DNA of 64,000 bases from Echinometra lucunter (GCA_029962745.1 CM057157.1:30097973-30161972), one strand, 5' to 3'. Shown: positions 36,300 to 50,205, counted from the stretch's first letter. Made by a program: numbers and translations. The notes: generated from the sequence alone by a model not told the origin.

Positions 36300-38251
36300 T
36301 CTAGTCATTTTGACTGAATAGTTTTTAAAGTGTGATAAATTTAACAAAAAATAGTTGAATGTATTCGTCTTAAAGCCTATTGCAAAGTATGTGAGATCCT
36401 ACTATGAGGATGACTGAATTCTACGGAGAGTGTAAATTTGAATTAATAACAGTGTGTCATAAAGAGCTATATTTTTTAAAAAATAGTTTAAGAAATCGTG
36501 AATTCTGTACCTGTCGTCTATACCTGAAGCAAAGAAATGAATCCAGTTGATGTTTTTTAAAATATATCTCTTTCTGATGATCAGATCATGTAAAGTATAT
36601 TTTGCCGTTTGCCTCATTTGCAATGGAGACGGTGATTTGTCTCTGTATGACCTCATCAACAGGGTCTATATAGTTTAGACTATCTTTCAATTCAATAACA
36701 CTGCGTTTGCACTTTCGAACCTTTAATCATCTGTTTACATATGACTATTTCTTTCTTTGTTTTGGGGTAGATATTCTTAAATAACCCTTCTTGATTTTTT
36801 TGAAAAAAAATCTAATACTATACTAATAGCAGTTTTGAATACAATAGTAGCGTGGGAATCATCTCCTATTTGGTATCGGAAGCTCGGAGTGCTGTTCTCA
36901 GCTAGTCAGTTCCTTCCGTCAAATATCCGCCTGAATTATCTGATCCCGAGAGCTTGAACCTCTGAAATGACAAGCTCTAAACTCAAATTTATGACCTGAA
37001 ATTTATAGACACATTCAACTTTTATTGAGCTATATGCATGAAATAAGAAGAAAGAGCAGTAGTTTATATGTACCTCAAAATGTCAAATTCTCTGAATTTC
37101 TTAGACCTGAAACAGGGACAAGTCCAACATTCGCCTAAAACTCGTAATGTAATTAGGTTTACAAATCAATCTAAAATTTCTTAATCCTAATTTTGAAGTA
37201 GTCCCTAATAACAACCGGCTTAGATTGATTTTTAATCTAAGAAATTTAGAGTGTTTGCAAGTATGCAAATTAGGTAAAGTCAAGGACGGACAGGAACTGA
37301 ACTTCAGCCAGGGAGTTTTGGTGCGAATGACCCACACAACTTATAAGATATCAACCTACTCTCTGAACACAATTTGACCAGCCCTTTGGGCAAAATAAAC
37401 GAGCTGCCCGTGGGGAAACTCCCAGATATTCCCACGGCCTAGCCCCTGCTTGGATAATAATCAAAACTGTATAATATCACATGGATTCGCACCCTAAGCA
37501 GGATGATATTATACAGATCCTCTTCACATTCGTGCGAATCTGAATTTAAGAATTGGAATTATCTGATTATACCGTAGAAGACCAATTTTCATATTATACC
37601 TGATATACGTAGTACAATAAGGTGCAATTTTGTACCATTATGTTGAAGGCCAATCTAAGGGGGATAAAAATCGAATTACAGTGGTGCAGACTTTGAGGTC
37701 TGACAGGTGCAATATTTCTTTATTTATGATTTGGTTGAAGCGTTCATTTTGTGGCCCCCAATGTAGTAGCCTTTAGCCAAGGCACTTGGTGCTGTTATTT
37801 CCCTAAACGCGCCTGAATACATAGACTAATCACACAACTGTGATCCGTGGCCGGAGGTTCACTGATCACTGCCAAAAATGCACGCTGTTTAGTCTATTTT
37901 TCAAACCCTGGTTGGCAGACAAGCAGCGTGCGAGGCCTTGCCCAAAGGCTACAAATGTAACGGATAAGGCGTAATTAGTAAGTAGGATGGATTGTAAACC
38001 AGTTTTATATGGATTTACATATATTTTAAATTCCACTAAGAAAAGGAGAAAAATGAGAAATGGAGGTAGGAGGAAAAGAAAAGAATCATCGCATTTAAGA
38101 AGTCAGGGGGGGGGGGGGGGGATAGATCCGGGTCACAAATGGCGAGACGTTCTTTTCTATTTTCTATTTTCACACCTGATATATCAACGAAATTAAGTTT
38201 TTTGTGGTGCATTGTGGTGCATTGTTTAGAATGTCTTGCATTTCTCGTCAT
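36300..38251. other. No gene seen
   Basis: Presumed 3' UTR and intergenic DNA. Includes a G run of about 17 at 38106 and no exon-like segments. A conspicuous AATAAA is at about 38313. The end of the upstream transcript cannot be fixed. Confidence 0.45.
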
Positions 38252-39210
38252 TTTTAATCTTGTCTTTGTTCCCTAAAAAAATTGATATTATAATGCTTAG
38301 TGTCATACCGCAAATAAAAATGATTATGTAAGCGTTTTTATCCAATAATATTGTATAAATTCATAGTCTACCTTTAGCTGTATATAATTATTAGTATGAT
38401 CTATGATCTAGTTTTATAATTATGTTCCGTCTCTAAGACTTTTGACCAAGCTAACACGACACTGCCATGATCGTGAAGATGTCGCTAAAACTGCCGACTT
38501 GGCAGCGATGCGATGATGTAGAGGTATTTAATTTTTAAATTACAATTCTGATTATCTATGAATCTTTCTACAATGATATATTGCAGGAAATGTAAATAGT
38601 TTTAGGAATCATTATCAATAAACTGCAAACATTGTGAGGATCACATGCTTTTGAATGAAATAAAAATTATTTTCAGAAGGAGGAGGGAGGGGGAGCCAGA
38701 AAGACTCTGATCTAGGTAATATGCTATCATTTGTTGTCTTCATGGAGGGGAAGGGGGGGGGGGGGGGGCTCGGGGCTCGGAATTGCGTTAGGAAATGAAA
38801 AAAAGTGAAAAAAATATAACGCTTACACCAAGACAAGAGAAAACGATTTTATGAACACTGCGATCTATGTGAGACAAGTTTTTACAAACGTATGTAGGCG
38901 CCAAATTATTTCTGCGGGCACTTAATACATTTGATCTAGTTCGTCCACTAGTTTAAAGAAAAATTTATTCCTCTGATATTAACACAACTGAAATATTCTC
39001 GTCCCACCAGCGTTTGAAATATAAACAAAAATGACGCTTTTACGTTGTTTTTAATTGGTTTCTTACATTCTTTGGCAGACTTCAAATTCAAAGTGATCGT
39101 TATTGAGAGAGAGAGAGAAAAAAAAATACTGTAACGTTTTCGGAGTGTTTCAGTCAATGTTTGCAGTTTCTCATGAACGAGATTTGTAGCCATAGTGATC
39201 ATCATATTGA
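38252..39210. repeat. Duplicated segment A, copy 1
   Basis: Starts TTTTAATCTTGTCTTTGTTC and is repeated at 39823-40763 with only a few percent differences plus a replaced patch around the poly-G run. Non-coding. Includes GCTAACACGACACTGCCATG and a palindromic GATGTCGCTAAAACTGCCG stretch. Confidence 0.9.
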
Positions 39211-39822
39211 TAGTACATGGTTTGCCATAGACTTACGGTTGATATCAATAATATACGATTAATTGTATTTTTTATGTTACAGGGCCCTGGTAACATAAAT
39301 TATGTAGCAAACTCGCAGCAAATGATTGAATACCCCGTACATAATTTATATCTAAATGATATGATTTGATGATTTTAATTGTACATATACATGTAATATG
39401 CAATGTACTCCAATTTTTGACATTAGCAAAAATGTATATGGTCTCTTTAAGATTTCTGTGCCTTGGTAAAATTTAATTGTTCACAATTATTGCAATTAAT
39501 GTGTGTTTGCTATGCAGCATTTATGTAAATGATATCGAAATGAAACACTTTGGACTTCCGCCATTTACTGAATGACATTAGCAAAATCAAATCACTGAAT
39601 CATATCTAGCATTTTAGCCTATTCATGACAAAAAGTCCACATTTTGTGGTTTGGCCAAATTACTTTTTATGCAGAGCCCTAAAAAACAAAAACCAGACAA
39701 GCAAACAAACAAACAAACTAACATACAAACAAATGCAAAAGCAGGAAGAGCGCATTATGCACAAACTGTGCCCATTTTGGTTGTGTCAGTATATGTCATT
39801 TGATGCTTTTTTTTACGTACAA
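39211..39822. repeat. Duplicated segment B, copy 1 (truncated)
   Basis: Matches 42991-43605. It begins in the middle of the fold-back MITE that is complete in copy 2 (42936-43063). It ends inside a TTAA-type MITE (from 39614) that is complete in copy 2 (43404-43866). Confidence 0.9.
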
Positions 39823-40763
39823 TTTTAATCTTGTCTTTGTTCCCTAAAAAAATTGATATTACAATGCTTAGTGTCATACCGCAAATAAAAATTATTATGT
39901 TAGCGTTTTTATAATAATATAATAATATTGTATGAATCCATAGTCTACCTTTAGCTGTATATAATTATCAGTATGATCTGTGAGCTAGTTTTATAATTAT
40001 GTTCCGTCTCTAAGACTTTTGACCAAGCTAACACGACACTGCCATGATCGTGAAGATGTCGCTAAAACTGCCGATTTGGCAGCGATGCGATGATGTAGAG
40101 GTATTTAATTTTTAAATTACAATTCTGATTATCTGTGAAACAATGGTATATTGTGAGAAATGTAAATAGTTTTAGGAACCATTATCAAGAAACTGCAAAC
40201 ATTGTGAGGATCACATGCTTTGACTCAAATAAATGTCTAATAGATCGTCCTTATCATGTAAAGGTTATATGCTATCATTTGTTGTCTCCATGGAGGGGGG
40301 GGGGGGGGGGGCAGGGGCTCGGAATTTCGTTAGGAAACAAAAAAAGTGAAGAAATATAACGCTTACACCAAGACAAGAGCAAACGATTTTATGAACACTG
40401 CGATCTATGTGAGACAAGTTTTTACAAACGTATGTAGGCGCCATATTATTTCTGCGGGCACTTCATACATTAATTTGATCTAGTTCGTCTGGTAGTTTAA
40501 AGAAAAATTTATTCCTCTGATATTAACACAATTGAAATAATCTCGTCCCACCAGCGTTTGAAATATAAACAAAAATGACGCTTTTACGTTGTTTTTCATT
40601 GTTTTCTACATTCTCTGGCAGACTTCAAATTCAAAGTGATCGTTATTGAGAGAGAGAGAGAGAGAGAGAAAGAAAAAAAACCCGTAACGTTTTCGGAGTG
40701 TTTCAGTCAATGTTTGCAGTTTCTCATGAAAGAGATTTGTAGCCATAGTGATCATCATATTGA
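39823..40763. repeat. Duplicated segment A, copy 2
   Basis: Second copy of 38252-39210, offset 1571 bp. It shares even the long poly-G run and the (GA)n patch, both with changed lengths. Confidence 0.9.
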
Positions 40764-41475
40764 ATTATTATTGTTGTTGTTTTTGTCATCATTATGATTA
40801 TCATGATTGTTGTTGATATTTATGTTTGTATATGCCAAGCTAACGCGACACTGCCAAAAGTTCCTGAAGATATCGGTACCTAAACTGCCGTTTAGCTACC
40901 GGTATCTAATATCTATGCAATTTGTAAATACGTACATAGTTAATCTGTATAGAGAAGCAATATGGTAGAAAATTTATAGAGATTATAAATATTTTCCATT
41001 TATCTGTTTATTTTAGTGCTATATTATATCCGAGTAAAGAATAATATGAATGTTTTGTATATACTGTATGATCAATAAGTTGCAATGATTTTGTATAATG
41101 AGCCTTAGATCATGGAATATTAAAACGGCTATAAACACGACATGTATTGAACTTATTTCGATTGATTCGCATGTGCAATCATACAATAGATAATGAAAAA
41201 CAATTGCACATGAATGTTTGGTTTGAGGTTTTTAAGGGCCTTCTTGCATGAAAAACATGCGTTTAAACACCAATATTTGAACCCCAAAATTAAACGCAAC
41301 TTGAATTTCAGTCAATAAGAATCGCTTATTTGAGACTTGATTTTGATTGCATCTTTTCATTCGAGAAGATATGAAAACAGAATGAAGGTAAAAACGCACA
41401 GGAGAGCACTGATGATAGAGTAATCATAGGTGAAAATAAGGAAGTATAGATACAGAGCATGATGGGATAGCAGAT

Positions 41476-41479
<4 letters not shown>

Positions 41480-41523
<44 letters not shown>

Positions 41524-41668
41524 TACATGTAGGTATAGGGACAGTTAGGGCGAGTGAAAGTGGGTGAGAGGAAGAGAGAGATGAGATAGTGAAAGCATTG
41601 ATTGATGAGAGTGTAGGAGTAAGGGAGGATAGAGAGAGAGAAAAAAGGGGAAAATTATAAAATGGCGG

Positions 41669-41704
<36 letters not shown>

Positions 41705-41760
41705 GAGTGTGTGTGGGTGTGTGTGTGTGTGTGTGAGCGAAAGAGAAATAGAGAGATAGA
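41480..41760. repeat. (GA)n and (GT)n microsatellite cluster
   Basis: GA tracts at about 41482-41516 and 41669-41701, then (GT)n at about 41707-41735, within purine-rich sequence. Confidence 0.9.
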
Positions 41761-42610
41761 TGGAGGGGGTGATAAAATATAAGGTTTCTTGATATACAGA
41801 CTATTAGATTAATACCTTCCATAATATGACAAGAAAAGGAAAAAATATTGGTGTTGGTTGAAATGAGAAAGATATCTTTTTATTATTCTCATCTATTTCA
41901 TCTCTTAAGAAATACAATTGTCAAAAAATGACAGAATAAGGCCGCTTTCACTGAGGATAACAAATATTCACTTTAACTCAACCACAAAGACAGCAACAAT
42001 CACCTATTCAATGGGGTAGTATAAACACAGTTTCACTTTTGATGATGATGGTGACTTCAGAGTATACAAGTGCAGTATCATGTGGAACTTAGGGTTGTAA
42101 AAAAAGTTCTCTGAATTTTACTGAAGCTTGACATTTGAAACTTTTGAGGAATTATCCAACACAACCATCAAAATGTTGTTTTAATATCAGTTTGTAAAAT
42201 AAAGGCAGCTTCGTTCTTTCATTTTTAGCTGTAGATATAGAATCAAGCATTCCTTCAGCGGCAAGAAATAAACACCGGCCAAATATCTAAATGTACACAA
42301 GAGAACAGCATATAATACAGTAATGCAGTAACTTACTACTGACAGTTAACAGAATAATTACAGTGATATCAATTATTGCTGATCAGAATTGAATTGCATA
42401 AACTGTTACATAATTCCAACCAGAGCTGAGGACAACTCGGACTCGCTAAGTTCAACAAATTATAGGTTCATGACTTACATACAATGGTATATTGTCGAAA
42501 TCTAACATTTTTTGATAGTTGATATGATTTGGGCAAGTCCAATGTATGTTGCCCAGTGCATTATAGCCATCATCATCAGCTTCAGTATACCTGCATTCTA
42601 ACAACTAAAA

Positions 42611-42812
42611 TATCAAATCACCGTTTAAAAGGGCCGATGAGTGACTACGTTTTAAAAATGGTACATCACCACTTTAAACATGCTAGATTCTAAATTATAA
42701 ATGGTGATTTAACATTTCCGTGTTGACTCCAGCATGTTTAAAGTGTTAATCTACCATTTTGAAAATGTAGCCACTCCTCAGCCCTTTTAAATGGTGATTT
42801 AACATTTTAGAT
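42611..42812. mobile_element. Fold-back MITE (AAATCACCNTTTAAAAGGGC)
   Basis: AAATCACCGTTTAAAAGGGC at the left and GCCCTTTTAAATGGTGATTT at the right are inverted. Inner arms ACTTTAAACATGCTAGA / CAGCATGTTTAAAGT also pair. Confidence 0.85.
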
Positions 42813-42935
42813 TTTAGAGAATAGGGATTCTATCAATTCACTGCGCTACCAGAGCCCCGATAAGACTAAAAATGAAGGAAAATCACATTTCTGATAACCA
42901 TTTTTTGTTTGGGTTGTTTGTTTTTTGCTGTTCCT

Positions 42936-43063
42936 GGGGCCTGTAACATAAAGAGATACCATCAATCTTACGATCAATTGTAACTCTTTAATACATGGTT
43001 TGCCATAGACTTACGATTGATATCAATAATATACGATTGATTGTATTTTATGTTACAGGGCCC
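42936..43063. mobile_element. Fold-back MITE (GGGCCTGTAACATAAA)
   Basis: GGGGCCTGTAACATAAAG against TATGTTACAGGGCCC, with internal ATCAATCTTACGATCAATTG paired to the CGATTGAT-rich right arm. The right half alone is present in segment B copy 1 at 39213-39288. Confidence 0.85.
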
Positions 43064-43605
43064 TGGTAACATAAATTATGTAGCAGACTCGTAGCAAATG
43101 ATTGAATACCACCTACACAATTTATATCTAAATGATATGATTTGATGATTTTATCAAATTGTACATATACATGTAATATGCAATGTACTCCAATTTTGTT
43201 CCATGTATATGGTCTCTTTGAGATTTCTGTGCCTTGGTAAAATTCTATTCAATTGTTCACAATTCATCCTTTTTGCTTATTGCAATTAATGTGTGTTTGC
43301 TATGCAACATTTATGTAAATGATATTGAAATGAAACACTTTGGACTTCCGCCATTTACTGAATGACATAAGCAAAATCAAATCACTGAATCATATCTAGC
43401 ATTTTAGCCTATTCATGACAAAAAGTCCACATTTTTTGGTTTGGCCAAATTACTTTTTATGCAGAGCCCTAAAAAACAAAAACAAGAAAAGCAAACAAAC
43501 AAACAAACTAACATACAAACAAACGCAAAAGCAGAAAGAGCGCATTATGCATATACTGTGCCCATTTTTGTTGTGTCAGTAGATGTCATTTGATGCTTTT
43601 TTTTT
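42991..43605. repeat. Duplicated segment B, copy 2 (with intact MITE ends)
   Basis: Matches 39211-39818. Because both flanking MITEs are whole here, this copy looks closer to the ancestral arrangement. Confidence 0.85.
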
Positions 43606-43866
43606 TTTTACATACATGTACTTTAAAAAAAAAAAAAAAAAGTGCTCAAATCATTAAATTGGCAATGTGATGGAAAGTCAAAATCACTGTTTAAACATGC
43701 AAATTGGCAACTTTTTAACTTTTCAACATAATTATCAATTTATATTCATTTCAGATACATAACTTCTGACAAGCAAAAAGTAATAATTAAACAAAAATAC
43801 TGGTGATGCCAATCTGAAGAAGAAAAGCTGATCAAATTAGACTTATATCTGTCGTGAATGGGTTAA
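43404..43866 (+). mobile_element. TTAA-flanked MITE (piggyBac-like), copy with 3' TTAA
   Basis: Starts TTAGCCTATTCATGACA (first TTAA mutated) and ends GTCGTGAATGGGTTAA. The interior follows 11051-11458 in order. A truncated sister is at 39614-39822. Confidence 0.75.
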
Positions 43867-46661
43867 TAAGTAGATGTATCAAAAAACAAAACATGACCCG
43901 AACAATTAGTGAATCATACAGGACTCCACTGAAAATTAAATGATTAAAATGAATAAGTGAAGTACAGACCATTATAGTACAAACTACATGTGAAAGTAGA
44001 GTGATGCCTATTACTAATTAGAAACAATCATATATTATGCCATTCTTTCCTAAAACTGTGACTCATAAGAACACTATGACTAAAATCCACCATCATGTAA
44101 GCACAGTACATGTAGTTATATGTATACATATATGTGTAAACCAGACATAAGGAGTGCCAGACATTTTGGATTCACTACAGATACCACTGTGGGAGTATGT
44201 TGCTATGTCTGGCAAGTCCCACAACTAAAGAATGTGACCACTGTCATTAAGTTGGCTGACTTCAGCCTATAGATGGCTCTTCTCCATAATCAGAGCCCTG
44301 TCCATAATGTGTAACAAGCCCCCTCTGGAGGTGAAAATATTCCAGCCAATATCTTTTTTCCCTGTCTACCTGTCATGCTAATACCAGCTGACGAGTCGTC
44401 AAAACAGGAAATGGAATGTTTTCTAAATAGATTTCAGCCAATATGAATCAAACACTATAAATGAAATAAATCTACATATGTGTAAATAAAGTTATTTATC
44501 AATATATCTCATATATCTCCATAATCCATTACAATAATATATATATATGATCAAACACAAAGTGATAAATTCTACTGAATTTTATATATTACATTTTGCA
44601 TGAAATGTATTTCATAAAGACATCATATTCAGCCTTTTCTGATCTGAAAAACTATTTTTGGAATAATTTGAATGAAATTGACACAAGCATTTTATCCCTC
44701 TCTACTTAAATTTCTGTCTACCAAAGCTGCACTATTTAACCTATTAACGAGTTAAAACGGATGACAGCAATGTATTTCAAACAAGAATTGTTGACTATTA
44801 CGGAACGATTCTGGTTGGTTACACCCTTTATTCTTAGTTTAATGAAACCACTAATTTCTAAAATTCAAACCACGCTTCCCCTTTTCTGCTCTATTACATT
44901 ATAATAAGGATATAAAGTAACCTCATGACCTTACCTAAGGGTTAACCTAACATCATATGATAATAAACATATCCTTTCTCATTGCTTTTCCTTATCGACT
45001 ACATAAACAATGGATTTAACATGAAATTAGTAGTTTCATTCAAGACTGTTTTCTCCCCTGGTTTAACCATCCTAAATTTTTAAAAAGGACACAGTGATTT
45101 AAATAAAAGAGAATACCATTTGCTAAATGCTCAGAGGAACATAGTCTATCCAAAACTCAGTTTTAGAAGTACTTGCACAGGTAACACCTTCCAATTTGTT
45201 AATTTTCTTGGTGTCTTATTTTGTTACAAGCAGCACAGATTCAGTGTTATATCTTTTGAGAACATTAATTTAAATTACATTTAATAGAATCTACATCACT
45301 GTGTTACAAAGTAATAAGAAATTAAAACAATAAAGACCACTATGTGGTTTTGTTCTTATATTTCCTCTAATAATGTCAGGTAATATAAGGTGATAGAAAA
45401 TTTAAGGACGCATACTTGCATTTATCAAAGTGTATTAAAGCGCATTGAAATGTTTAATGTAATGCTCTATATAAATGTACTTCATTGTTATCATTATTAT
45501 TACAATATATTCAATAATAAAGAAAATATTCATCTTCTTTCTGTATCACAGCCTTTGTAAATTGACTACACATATATATTTATACAATATGCAGCAAGAA
45601 GAATAGAAAATCTTGAATCACATAGAGATCCCAACAACTTGAGTTATGATATAATAGTGTCCAAATCTATACATTATTATCATTATTAAAATTATTATCA
45701 AATTATCATTATTATCATTATTTTCATTATTTAATGTGACCCTTCTGTATAAAGAGTCACTGCGAAATGAACGAAAGAAAAGAAGAATGGTCACAACTGC
45801 AAGTTTGCCCAGAAATGAAGAAGATAAACGAACAGTTTACCAATAATTATCACATGACCTACTCCCTTCACTCTAGGCAGAAAATATAGGCACCAACTTC
45901 AATCTGCACCCCACATTAGCCCAAACCCACTGAAGCTTAAGGATGAAAATAATTAACATTTCTTGAGAAAAAACAAAAAGACTTTTTTTTTCAGTTTCCT
46001 GTCTCCACTAGCCCAAGTTGAACTATTGCTGCTCACCCTAGAAATTAGCTTCAACTTCAGAGGAAATCATAGTCCTTCAAATTAGCATGCTACATGGTCA
46101 AAGAGCAGACAATTCTTCGTATTTATGAACCGGCGAATCCACACATGTGCGCAGAAATGTAAACTGAAGAAAACCTTTTCTACCAACTGTCAAATTGTGT
46201 TTGAATGAACATTGCTTCCTTATTCTGTATTAATATACATGGTAACATACACCATTTCAAAATCAAAGTTACAAGCTTCCTTTTCATATATATATATATA
46301 TCAAGACGTGACATTATGCAAAGGAAGCAATTTCCATTATTTAAGAACATCTAAATCTTTAAATGTGTTTTTGCCCAATTCACGCATCTGCGCAACATGC
46401 ACAGATTTGCTGGTTCTTGAAAATGACAACAAATTTACAAACAAGCCCCTTGTTTGCCTGGGGCAATACATGTACCTTAAGCTTTACTTTATAAATAGTA
46501 GAGGCTGTGACTGGAATTAATGGGCTATTTTGAAAGCCTGAGTCAAGGAAGGAAACCAATACAGAATCAAGAAAGACAAGATAAACCTGCAACCTTTGGC
46601 ATTTGGAAGATGTTTTGACCACACACCGATTTTCAAAGAATATATGAGAGTATGAGAGTAA
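43867..46661. other. No gene seen; possible LINE or SINE tail inside
   Basis: AT-rich, no exon-like segments. About 45425-45510 (AAAGCGCATTGAAATG, CTCTATATAAATGTACTTC, then ATTATTATT) resembles the 3' tail of L2/CR1-type retroelements. The stretch could also be the distal 3' UTR of TTLL7 on the minus strand, which cannot be shown from sequence. Confidence 0.35.
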
Positions 46662-47064
46662 TGCCCGGCGCACACTGCACGATCCGACTGCGACCCGATT
46701 TTCAAACCAACCGCATTTTGCATTTGATATGAAAGTTTAAGCAAGTAAAATGATCTTACATGAAGTTCGGAATAATGACAGGAATTTTAGTAGACTGCAA
46801 GCCTTGTGGTCGGAGTAAAGGCCAAATTGGCTTCAAATAGTAGACAATCGCAGGGCTCCTATGACGTCAGAACGATTCAGAATTGACTCCGTTTTTATTC
46901 CTACAAGGAGACTCGCAGTAGCCCGGGATTTCGATTTTAGTATTCATACGACTATTTGGAACTTTGATCATTAAGATTACACATGTTTGAATGGTCATAT
47001 CAAATGCTATGACAAATTTATCAAAAATCGATCGCAGACAGATCGTACAGTGTGTGCCGGGCTT
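46662..47064. mobile_element. MITE with GCCCGGC(G/A)CACACTG ends
   Basis: Left end TGCCCGGCGCACACTGCACGAT pairs with right end ATCGTACAGTGTGTGCCGGGC; the inner sequence is unique-looking. It resembles in style, but not in sequence, the GC-rich MITE at 12685-12910. Confidence 0.85.
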
Positions 47065-47397
47065 AAAATAAAAAGGTGACATCATGAACATATGGGGATA
47101 TCCCTATCAAAGAGCTAGATTTGTGTAATACATGTAGTATACAAGTATTAACTGCTCCGAGGGGCATGGTGAAAACTATATCCCAAGGTGATTTCCAAAC
47201 TCTACTGGACCCTGTGACAAAGTCGAGAGGCATAGTACATGACTGTACAGTCTCTAGATTTCTGATGAGCTATAGTTTTAACCGTGATCCGAAAAAATAA
47301 GCAGTTAATATTTGTTTTATGTACTGAATCATGAGTGTGGATTCCTCCAAAGTGGATATCGCGACAAAATATCCTTGTCAAAATGTATTCATATGAA

Positions 47398-47568
47398 TGG
47401 ACACCAGTGATGGAGTCGAGGTTGGCTGTTCCAAGTCATGAGGCCGCTGGATAAAAATTTCTCCCACAAGACTTTGTACATGTGACTCGGACCAAGGCCA
47501 AGGCCAAGGCCAAGGCCAGCAAAATTTGGCCTCGAGGCCGGCCTCGACTCCATCCCTGATGGACACAA
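47398..47568. mobile_element. Fold-back element with GGACACCAGTGATGGAGTCGAG ends
   Basis: GACACCAGTGATGGAGTCGAG at the left and CTCGACTCCATCCCTGATG at the right are inverted. The centre has four CCAAGG repeats (about 47492-47518). Confidence 0.8.
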
Positions 47569-48861
47569 ATCTAGTGCTTGTGTCTAAAACTCTGCGTATC
47601 CATGGTTAACGTTACACGCATATGATGCATTATTGCCTTTTACGAGCAAGAAGAAATTTGCCCTGTCGATACTTTTTTTTGCCCATAGATCTGACCAATC
47701 AGAGCCCTAGAATCGAGATAAGCAGTATATAAAATCCACTTTACAATGTATAGGTACTAATTCCTATTACTTCCTACATTGTGTCTATTCACTTTCATAT
47801 TCAATGTTCATTTGCTTGTTGGGATACAATTTAATGTTCATTTCTAAAGTAAAAAATTAATTGACACGTGCAAACATTCGTTAACAGGTGAATAAGCTCA
47901 CATATCAGCACTAATCATATCCAAAAATTGTTGATGAATGCAACTAGTTAGTGCCTAATTCAGGCGATTCATAGATACTTTAAGTATGCAATGTATTCAA
48001 TTCAATTATTTGTACTACTGCTGAGCACTTCTGTAAACTAACACACACATTATTACTGTAAAATGTACATTTAAGATATTGCATAGTTTAGACAGGCAAA
48101 TGTCCTTAGATAATAAGCACAAGTATTTACATAGTATAAACTCTTCTAAAAAATCTATAATCTACATCAACATTATTGGAATATACTTTGTACAGATGAT
48201 GCTTGCCAAATAAAATCTGCATATTATTTATGTACATAGCTCTCTAAACCAACCATTACAATCAAAATATACATCTGATTGTAATTTATACCTATTTACT
48301 TTATGACCTCTCTGTAACAGATAGTATACTACACAGAAAAATCAAATGAAAAGTAATTATTACATGTCCAAAATATCCAATAGTGAAACCTATACAGTCA
48401 AAACCTTTACAAAGACTAAGCTTCCATCGTCCCAATATGGCCTCACCCATCCAATAGGTCTTAGTGATAGCAACAGATTCTTTGTCTAAACATATATTTT
48501 GTGTATTTACTCATCAGGTATGAATTAACCTTTCCAACAAAATATATTTTTTGCAGATTCCAGCTAAAGTTATCCTGCACTTAACCCTTTGCGCACCCTC
48601 TTCGCATTAGTGCACAATCATACAATTAAATTGAACAATCGTAATAATTAATTTTCTCCTCCACCTTTGTTCCAGAGAAACTAACAATTAGTGGTTTAAG
48701 TGTTTAAGTGATATCTATTGAATAATCATCAGTATCAATACTGCACTAAGGAAAGCAGAATTTAAAGAAAATATCAAAAGAACAATTGTCATTATTTTCC
48801 CCTCAAAAATTCAAACTTAATTCAGCACACAAAGAGTTGATAGTGTTCAATGGATTAAGAC

Positions 48862-49307
48862 CAGGACCGGTATTCAATTCAATACTTGGATTAAGTAAAA
48901 CTTTTACTAAGTATTTTACTTGGCTTAGCAATTTGCTTAAGTCATATTCAATTCAGTACTTTGAATTCTTACTTTAGTAAGTCAACTTTAAGCCAAAATT
49001 CTTACTGATAAGCACTGTGACATCATATTTTCAAGGCGCAATTAACACAACGCATAATACGCTCGAATACGCTATGATATAATTGTGCGCAGCTCATGAT
49101 GACTGCGTATAAAAACCTATGCCTGCCAATCAAGACTTCCAAAACCATTGGCTTAAGTCTCCTAGGTAGATGTCTTAGATTTAGGATAAAATACTTAGCC
49201 AAAATATTGAAGTGAATACCAAATTTTGCTAAGTATTTTATCTGAGCAAAAAACTAAGCAAAATGCTCATATTTCTGACTTAAGTATTGAATTGAATACC
49301 GGCCCAG
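48862..49307. mobile_element. MITE of the GGTATTCAATTCAATACTT family, copy 2
   Basis: CAGGACCGGTATTCAATTC at the left, GAATTGAATACCGGCCC at the right. Nearly colinear with 3796-4241, including TGTGACATCATATTTTCAA and AAAAACCTATGCCTGCCAAT. Confidence 0.9.
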
Positions 49308-50006
49308 GTGCCAATAATATTCTGGATTTTTACAGTATCTAATACATCTCCGATGTCTCTAAATGCTTTACAAAAATATTATTACCCCGATCATCGAATT
49401 CAGGCTTGCCTGCACACAATGTATGCAACTTCAGTGTTCATAAAAGTTTGACTAGCCATTTTTTTTCTGCCACAAAACTACACCGAAATAAGATGCATAT
49501 ACCATTCAGCCTACACACATCAAGTATTGCAATCTACATATAAATCAAATATGTACAATCCATCATAAAGTATAGGAGTGATAACGATTATTTCAAAATG
49601 ATAAATAATAACTTTGGACCTTCATCTACATGTATTCATTGAACTGAAAGTACACAGTATTTTGGTGGCATTGGTTTGTGTTAAAGGAAAGAATCTAAGA
49701 TGTACGCTGCCTAATAATTATTTGGCAACTAGTTCTAAGTCCAACCAACTCAATAATCCTTCTAAACTCTATCCCTTTTACAAAGTTATGATTTTGTTAG
49801 TCTGTTATTTAGTAACATTAAAGATGTAAATGTCACCCTTTCTTTTTCTTCACAATCTATCACCTAACTCTGATTTCCTTTAGCTGTTAACGTTGATATG
49901 GCCTGTTCTTATATTTAAAATTCTTTACATACTGTCATCCTGTCGTTGGCGTCCCCAACGCAAGCTCCGCTTTTCGGGTGTTCGCCATTTCCCTTATATG
50001 ATATAT

Positions 50007-50205
50007 ACTGTAAAAATGGAAATTTTCACGCAATTAATTTTTCCACTCAGCCAAGTTGAACACAATCGCACAGTGTTGATTTTTGCAGACTGTTAAGATA
50101 ACTATATTCACATGCGTAATAAACAAAATATTTTGTGTGGTTTTATTTTCGCGCAAGTGTAGTGCTGTGCGAAATGCGCGAAAATTTCAACTCCGTAAAA
50201 TATTC
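50007..50205. mobile_element. Possible fold-back repeat with TACTGTAAAAA end
   Basis: TACTGTAAAAATGGAAATTTTCACG at the left pairs loosely with GCGCGAAAATTTCAACTCCGTAAAATA at the right. A related opening is at about 58979 in a TTLL7 intron. The ends are diverged. Confidence 0.4.

Noticed and set aside
47590..47760. Sequence shared with 59560-59700 (CTTGACCAATCAGAGGCCTAG type)
   Set aside because: Similarity is short and I could not define element ends, so it is not listed as a repeat feature.
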